A DNA stretch of 16,178 bases from an uncultured Oscillibacter sp. (lineage in GTDB: Bacteria; Bacillota_A; Clostridia; Oscillospirales; Oscillospiraceae), in NCBI GenBank assembly GCA_948902155.1, contig CAQVQZ010000025.1:1-16178 (forward strand), read 5' to 3'. A program made the position numbers and the translations under genes. Position 1 is the first letter of the stretch; each line of letters begins with the position of its first letter. This document shows positions 12,634 through 16,178 of this stretch, in pieces. The notes under the pieces are model-generated. The model had not been told where the DNA came from. It made no database searches and was given only the letters and a program-made list of their open reading frames with translations.

Positions 12634-15603
12634 ATGGAAAACACGGCTTACAAACTACCGCTGAAACCAGCAACTTATGTAAAAAACACGCTCACAGGAC
12701 TGCCGTTCCCACAGGACTTTATGGAGGAGGCCAGGGCGTTCCTGGCCCAGGCGGAGCCGGACGCCTATTGCTTCGCCGCGATGGACATCCTGCACTTCCG
12801 GCTGTTCAACAAGCTCTACGGACGGGACGAGGGCGACCGCCTTCTGCGGAAAATCGCGGACCATTTGCAGGAAATCTGCGGGGAAGACGGCGCGGCCGGT
12901 TACTTCCAGGGAGACGACTTCTGCGCCGTCATGCCCTGGCGGATGGAGCTGGTGGAGCGTCTGCGGGACCAGATCGAGGAGGACGTCTCTCAGATCGGCA
13001 AGACCATCGGCGTGATTCCCGTGTTCGGCATCACTGTCATCGACAATACCGGGGTCTCCCCGGAAGCGCTCTACGACTGCGCCACCCTCGCCCTGGAGCA
13101 GACCACCGCCAACGAGCAGATCGTCTGCTACGACCCCGGGATGGAGCAGGACCTGGAAGAGGAGATGCACCTGCTGTCGGAGGTCACCGGCGCGCTGAAG
13201 CGGGACGAGTTCACCTTCTTCGTCCAGCCACAGTGCGACATCACCTCCGGGAAGGTGGTGGGCGCGGAATCCCTGGTGCGCTGGAACCACAGCACCGAGG
13301 GCATGATCCCGCCGGGCAAGTTCATTCCCGCCCTGGAGCGCTGCGGCGCGGTGTACCTGCTGGACCAGCAGGTGTGGGAGAAGGTGTGCGCCTGGCTGCG
13401 GAGCTGGATCGACCGGGGCTATGAGCCGGTGCCCATCTCCATCAACATCTCCCGCATCGACATCATGTCCATGGACGTGCCCGCCTATCTGAACCATCTG
13501 CTGGAGAAGTACGACCTGCCCTCCAAGTACATCAAGACGGAGATCACCGAAAGCGCTTACACCCAGGAGGACTGGGCCATCAACGACGCGGTGGACCGCC
13601 TGCGGCGGGGCGGCTTCCTGGTGATGATGGACGATTTCGGCAGCGGCTACTCCTCTCTGAACATGCTGAAGAGCATCCCGGTGGACGTGCTGAAAATCGA
13701 CATGCGGTTTTTGGAGATCACCGAGGAAAACGAGCAAAAGGGCATCGGCATCCTGGAGTCCATCGTGAACATGGCCCGGCTGCTGAGCCTGCCCATCATC
13801 GTGGAGGGCGTGGAGACCTTGCAGCAGGAGAGCGTCCTGCGCAGCATGGGCTGCCGGTACACCCAGGGCTACTATTACTACCGTCCTCTGAGCATCGACC
13901 AGTTCGAGTCCATCCTGGCCGACGAGCGGCAGCTGGACTTCACCGGCCTGCACTGCAAGCAGGTGGAAGCCTTCCACATGCGGGAGATCATCGACGGGAA
14001 CCTCTTCACGGACACCATGCTCAACCACGTCCTGGGCCCCGCCGCCCTCTACGACGTCTTCGAGCACCGGGTGGAGATTACCCGGGTCAACGAGCAGTAT
14101 TATCAGATGGCCGGCCTGTCGGTGACGGACAACAAAGACATGAGCCGCAAGGTCTGGAGCAACGTCCGGGACGACGACCGCCCGCTGCTGCTGTCCCTGT
14201 TCGAGCGGGCCTATGAGGGGCGCCCCTCCAGCGCGGAGGGGAATATCCACTACCTGCGGGTGGATGGAAAGGTCCTCTGGATTCACGTCAAGGTTTTCTT
14301 CCTCCGGGAGAAGGAAGGGCACAAGAACTACTTCGTCGCCCTGGAGGACATCACCGCCCTGCGGGAGCAGCGGAAAGCTGCGGCCCAGGAGAGTCTCCCC
14401 GCCACAGAGCTGTCCGCCGTGGATTACCGGCAGCTGGAGCAGTATTATGGGAGCCTGCCTTGCGGCTTTGGCCTGTCCCGCATCACGCTGGACCAGCTGG
14501 GGCGGCCCGACGACTACGATATCGTCTATATCAACCGGGAGATGGAGCGGATGTGCGGCAATGACTTCGACTTCATCCGCAGTCTTGTTCTCAAAGCCTT
14601 CAAGGACGACTCTCCGCGCCTGCTGCGCAAGGCGTATCAGGCGGCGTTCCTGGGGGAGACGGTGGAGCATTACGCCTACAGCGCCGTTTCCGGGCACTAT
14701 CTCCAGATCACCCTGTTCCAGCATGACTACGGCTACGCCGCCTGCCTGCTGCGGGACGTGACCCACAGGCAGCTGTACGAGGGAGCCTTCAACAGCATGG
14801 TGCTGTCCTACCGGGAGGTCTATTATCTCCAGCTTCAGGACAACTATTGCCGCATGATCTATCCGAACCAGTCCAGCATGAAGGAACGGGGCAACTATTC
14901 CGCCATGATGGAGCGCCATTTCGGCACCAGAAAAATTCTGAAGCACGACGAGAAGAACGTCCGGGAGTTCCTGTCCCTGGAGCATCTGAGCAGCGCCCTG
15001 ACGGCGCAGAACTCCGTGGATTACCGCTACCGCCGGAAGGGAAAGGGGGGAAATCCGGACGAGTGGTGCCTGACCAGCGTGACCATCAGCGAGCGGGAGG
15101 ACGGAAAGCCGAAGACCGCAGTCGTCACGATTCAGAGCATCGACAAGATTATCAAGGAAGAGGAGGACCGCCGCCAGGAGCGCATGATGGAGGCCCTGGC
15201 CAACATGTCCGACGCTTTCTTCATCTACCGGGCCATTGAGGACGAGAAGATTCTGTACGCCAACCCGGCGGTGATGGAGGTTTTTGGCTGCGAGACCATG
15301 ACGGAGCTGATGGAGCTGGTGCAGTATTCCTTCCGGGGCATCGTCCATCCGGAAGACCTGGCCCGGGTGGAGTGGGAAATTCAAGAGCAGATACGCAGCT
15401 CCGACCGGAACATGGACTACGTGCGCTACCGGATCATCCGGAAGGACGGCGAGGTCCGCTGGGTGGACGACTACGGCCACCTGGAAAACACCAAATGGGG
15501 CGAGGAGCACCGCCTGTTTTACGTGTTCATCAAGGATATTACGGATACCATCACAACGGTCGAGAAGGAAAAGCTGTTGAAATCCAACGAGTTTTATAAC
15601 TGA
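12634..15603 (+). CDS. Degenerate GGDEF - EAL phosphodiesterase with C-terminal PAS-like domains
   Basis: A 989-aa cytoplasmic signalling protein with no membrane segment. Residues about 20-170 are a GGDEF fold (FAAMDILHFRLFNKLYG, GDRLLRKIADHL), but the active-site motif reads QGDDF (92-96), so cyclase activity is unlikely; a GTP-sensing role is possible as in other degenerate GGDEF domains. Residues 180-430 are EAL with the metal and catalytic residues present: E212 (ESLVRW), N271, E303 (KTEITES), D333-D334 (MDDFGSGYSSL), K354 (LKID), E391 (VEGVET), Q411. It should therefore hydrolyse c-di-GMP. Then come PAS-like segments at about 470-575, 600-712, possibly 715-840, and 848-972 (VHPEDL, RKDGEVRWV, IKDIT). 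The order, with catalytic part first and sensors last, is reversed from the usual layout. The protein stops soon after the final PAS, where another output domain is often found. ATG 12634 follows GGGGGGAT. It is a single-gene unit. Confidence 0.88.
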   Translation: MENTAYKLPLKPATYVKNTLTGLPFPQDFMEEARAFLAQAEPDAYCFAAMDILHFRLFNKLYGRDEGDRLLRKIADHLQEICGEDGAAGYFQGDDFCAVMPWRMELVERLRDQIEEDVSQIGKTIGVIPVFGITVIDNTGVSPEALYDCATLALEQTTANEQIVCYDPGMEQDLEEEMHLLSEVTGALKRDEFTFFVQPQCDITSGKVVGAESLVRWNHSTEGMIPPGKFIPALERCGAVYLLDQQVWEKVCAWLRSWIDRGYEPVPISINISRIDIMSMDVPAYLNHLLEKYDLPSKYIKTEITESAYTQEDWAINDAVDRLRRGGFLVMMDDFGSGYSSLNMLKSIPVDVLKIDMRFLEITEENEQKGIGILESIVNMARLLSLPIIVEGVETLQQESVLRSMGCRYTQGYYYYRPLSIDQFESILADERQLDFTGLHCKQVEAFHMREIIDGNLFTDTMLNHVLGPAALYDVFEHRVEITRVNEQYYQMAGLSVTDNKDMSRKVWSNVRDDDRPLLLSLFERAYEGRPSSAEGNIHYLRVDGKVLWIHVKVFFLREKEGHKNYFVALEDITALREQRKAAAQESLPATELSAVDYRQLEQYYGSLPCGFGLSRITLDQLGRPDDYDIVYINREMERMCGNDFDFIRSLVLKAFKDDSPRLLRKAYQAAFLGETVEHYAYSAVSGHYLQITLFQHDYGYAACLLRDVTHRQLYEGAFNSMVLSYREVYYLQLQDNYCRMIYPNQSSMKERGNYSAMMERHFGTRKILKHDEKNVREFLSLEHLSSALTAQNSVDYRYRRKGKGGNPDEWCLTSVTISEREDGKPKTAVVTIQSIDKIIKEEEDRRQERMMEALANMSDAFFIYRAIEDEKILYANPAVMEVFGCETMTELMELVQYSFRGIVHPEDLARVEWEIQEQIRSSDRNMDYVRYRIIRKDGEVRWVDDYGHLENTKWGEEHRLFYVFIKDITDTITTVEKEKLLKSNEFYN

Positions 15604-15610
15604 GGCGTAC

Positions 15611-15638
15611 TTGACAAACCGCCAAACCATGCTATAAT
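15611..15638 (+). promoter_or_regulatory. Very strong promoter of the putative antitoxin RNA
   Basis: A perfect TTGACA (15611-15616) and a perfect TATAAT (15633-15638) with a 16-bp spacer and a TGC extended -10. It is the best promoter in the window, starting 8 bp after the EAL stop. No protein gene follows on the plus strand, so it must drive an RNA. Confidence 0.85.
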
Positions 15639-15644
15639 AAAAAA

Positions 15645-15740
15645 TAGAAGAGCGCTGTTACAAGACAGTCAGCTCCCCTGTTCAATCAACTTTCGTTGAC
15701 CGCTTGGGTGCCAGCCGAGCGGTCAACACGCTTTTGGGGC
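15645..15740 (+). ncRNA. Putative antisense RNA antitoxin
   Basis: From the expected start near 15645 the transcript would run about 95 nt. It has a 5' stem-loop (AGCGCTGT with ACAGTCAGCT, imperfect, 15650-15674) and a 10-bp perfect hairpin (GTTGACCGCT 15695-15704 with AGCGGTCAAC 15718-15727) followed by ACGCTTTTGG, a plausible terminator. It has no coding potential with a ribosome site. It is fully complementary to the last codons and 3' region of the small membrane peptide gene on the minus strand. The end points are predicted from promoter and hairpin only. Convergent, 3'-overlapping RNA antitoxins of this type are known from txpA/RatA and bsrG/SR4. Confidence 0.6.
15695..15727. terminator. 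Hairpin shared by the antisense RNA and the peptide gene 3' end
   Basis: Ten perfect pairs with a 13-nt loop. On the plus strand it is followed by CTTTTGG. On the minus strand its first arm contains the stop codon (15725-15723) of the 31-aa peptide. A T6 run at 15646-15641 (minus strand) after another stem could be the true 3' end of the peptide mRNA. Confidence 0.5.
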
Positions 15741-15818
15741 CATGTACGCCAGCAGCATCAAAGCCGCCAGGAACATCACCGCGAAGCGCAGGACTTTCGT
15801 CCAGCGTCCGTTTCCCAT
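15723..15818 (-). CDS. Small membrane peptide, putative type I toxin
   Basis: A 31-aa peptide beginning MGNGRWTKVLR, with one hydrophobic helix at about residues 12-27 (FAVMFLAALMLLAYMA) and the tail PKAC. The basic N-terminus and single short membrane segment are typical of type I toxins that act on the inner membrane. ATG 15818 lies 8 nt after AGGAGG; an in-frame ATG at 15824 would add two residues but sits too close to the ribosome site. A promoter is at 15911-15939, and the mRNA leader can fold so that the ribosome site is paired. An antisense RNA from a very strong promoter covers its 3' end. I do not recognise the peptide family. A simple small membrane protein without toxicity is the alternative. 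Confidence 0.6.
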   Translation of the reverse strand: MGNGRWTKVLRFAVMFLAALMLLAYMAPKAC

Positions 15819-15823
15819 TCGCA

Positions 15824-15856
15824 TCACCTCCTCCCGTTAAAACCGCGAGGAAATGA
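15824..15856 (-). promoter_or_regulatory. Stem that hides the peptide's ribosome site
   Basis: In the minus-strand mRNA, TCATTTCCTC (15856-15847) can pair along all ten bases, two of them G-U, with GAGGAGGTGA (15833-15824), which is the ribosome-binding sequence. The loop is 13 nt. Hidden ribosome sites are a recurring feature of type I toxin mRNAs. Confidence 0.55.
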
Positions 15857-15910
15857 GCCGGCCGCCTCTATGTAACAACGCTTCTTCTACACCCTTTTCA
15901 GGGCAGGTAT

Positions 15911-15939
15911 ATGATACCACGCCCGGCAATTCCTGCCAA
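15911..15939 (-). promoter_or_regulatory. Promoter of the small membrane peptide gene
   Basis: On the minus strand TTGGCA (15939-15934), a 17-bp spacer and TATCAT (15916-15911) with a TGG extended -10. The predicted start near 15904 gives a leader of about 85 nt. It lies directly behind the rplT terminator, so the peptide has its own transcription. Confidence 0.7.
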
Positions 15940-15952
15940 ATTCCGCCCATAG

Positions 15953-15990
15953 AAAAAGGACTCCGGAATCCCTTCCGAAGTCCTTTTTTT
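15953..15990. terminator. Terminator of the rplT operon (bidirectional)
   Basis: AAAAAGGACT and AGTCCTTTTT plus inner CGGAA/TTCCG form a stem with one C-A mismatch and a 4-nt loop. It has T runs on both strands (T7 on plus, T5 on minus). It lies 19 bp after the rplT stop. Confidence 0.85.
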
Positions 15991-16008
15991 CATCCTCAAA
16001 AGCCCCGC

Positions 16009-16178
16009 TTACGCCTTCTTGGCGATTTCCGTCAGCTGGGTGAACGCCGCGGCATCGCTGATGGCCAGCTCGGCCAGCATCTTGCGGTTGATCTCGATGC
16101 CGGCGGTCTTCAGGCCGTGCATGAAGGTGGAGTAGTTCATCCCGTTCATCTTGCAGGCGGCGGAGATGCGGGTGATCC
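16009..16178 (-). CDS. rplT: 50S ribosomal protein L20, C-terminal 55 residues, cut by window edge
   Basis: The minus strand reads [39 protein letters not shown] and [16 protein letters not shown] before TAA. This matches the conserved C-terminal half of L20, including the YS-F-GLKKAGI-(D/N)RK core. L20 binds 23S rRNA and is needed for early 50S assembly. The N-terminus is outside the window. It is followed by a strong terminator, consistent with being last in the usual infC-rpmI-rplT operon, whose other genes would lie to the right. L20 in some species represses its own operon; the relevant leader is not in view. Confidence 0.95.
   Translation of the reverse strand, partial: ITRISAACKMNGMNYSTFMHGLKTAGIEINRKMLAELAISDAAAFTQLTEIAKKA

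Noticed and set aside
12655..15630. A 991-codon open frame on the minus strand opposite the GGDEF-EAL gene
   Set aside because: It mirrors codon positions of a GC-rich real gene, has no recognisable domain and no ribosome site. The plus-strand protein has clear EAL and PAS motifs.

Overview
The window looks like chromosomal DNA of a high-GC gut-type clostridium (Bacillota, probably Oscillospiraceae, the Flavonifractor/Lawsonibacter/Dysosmobacter type). This is an inference from the GC-rich codon use, strong AGGAGG ribosome sites, sigma-A-type promoters, BspA-like leucine-rich repeats, the DUF134-NifX protein, and the REP-like and composite intergenic repeats. No rRNA, tRNA, CRISPR array or insertion sequence was seen.

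Layout. Bases 1-1608 (minus strand) hold a likely operon: a DUF1599 protein with two internal repeats, a TudS-like (DUF523) desulfidase, and the 5' part of trmB, which runs off the left edge. Bases 1610-2490 have no intact gene. They hold the frameshifted remnant of an NlpC/P60-type cell-wall hydrolase, a REP-like hairpin, and a candidate structured RNA ending in a 16-bp terminator-like stem. From 2493 a near-consensus promoter drives a possible 12-aa leader peptide and a DHH-family phosphoesterase with an extra C-terminal domain, closed by a strong terminator. Bases 4330-7279 are a tight plus-strand operon: BspA-like LRR protein, VWA protein with an N-terminal DUF2201-type domain, and nitroreductase. 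After a 314-bp spacer with several hairpins come a MoxR-like AAA+ ATPase and an overlapping NifU C-terminal-domain protein. The LRR, VWA and MoxR proteins plausibly form one ATP-driven chaperone-like module.

Bases 9413-9891 hold a 245-bp composite repeat with inverted ends and three internal units. An orphan phage-type gene follows, ending inside a 24-bp perfect inverted repeat. A minus-strand EamA transporter comes next, then a plus-strand DUF134-NifX fusion with an internal ribosome site and a His/Cys-rich tail. The largest gene (12634-15603) encodes a degenerate GGDEF domain, an apparently intact EAL phosphodiesterase domain and C-terminal PAS-like sensor domains.

The most interesting part is 15611-15940, between that gene and the 3' end of rplT (minus strand, cut by the right edge). 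It encodes an unlisted 31-aa membrane peptide on the minus strand with its own strong promoter and an RNA stem that would hide its ribosome site. A very strong opposing promoter gives an RNA complementary to the 3' part of the peptide mRNA. This is the architecture of a type I toxin-antitoxin system.
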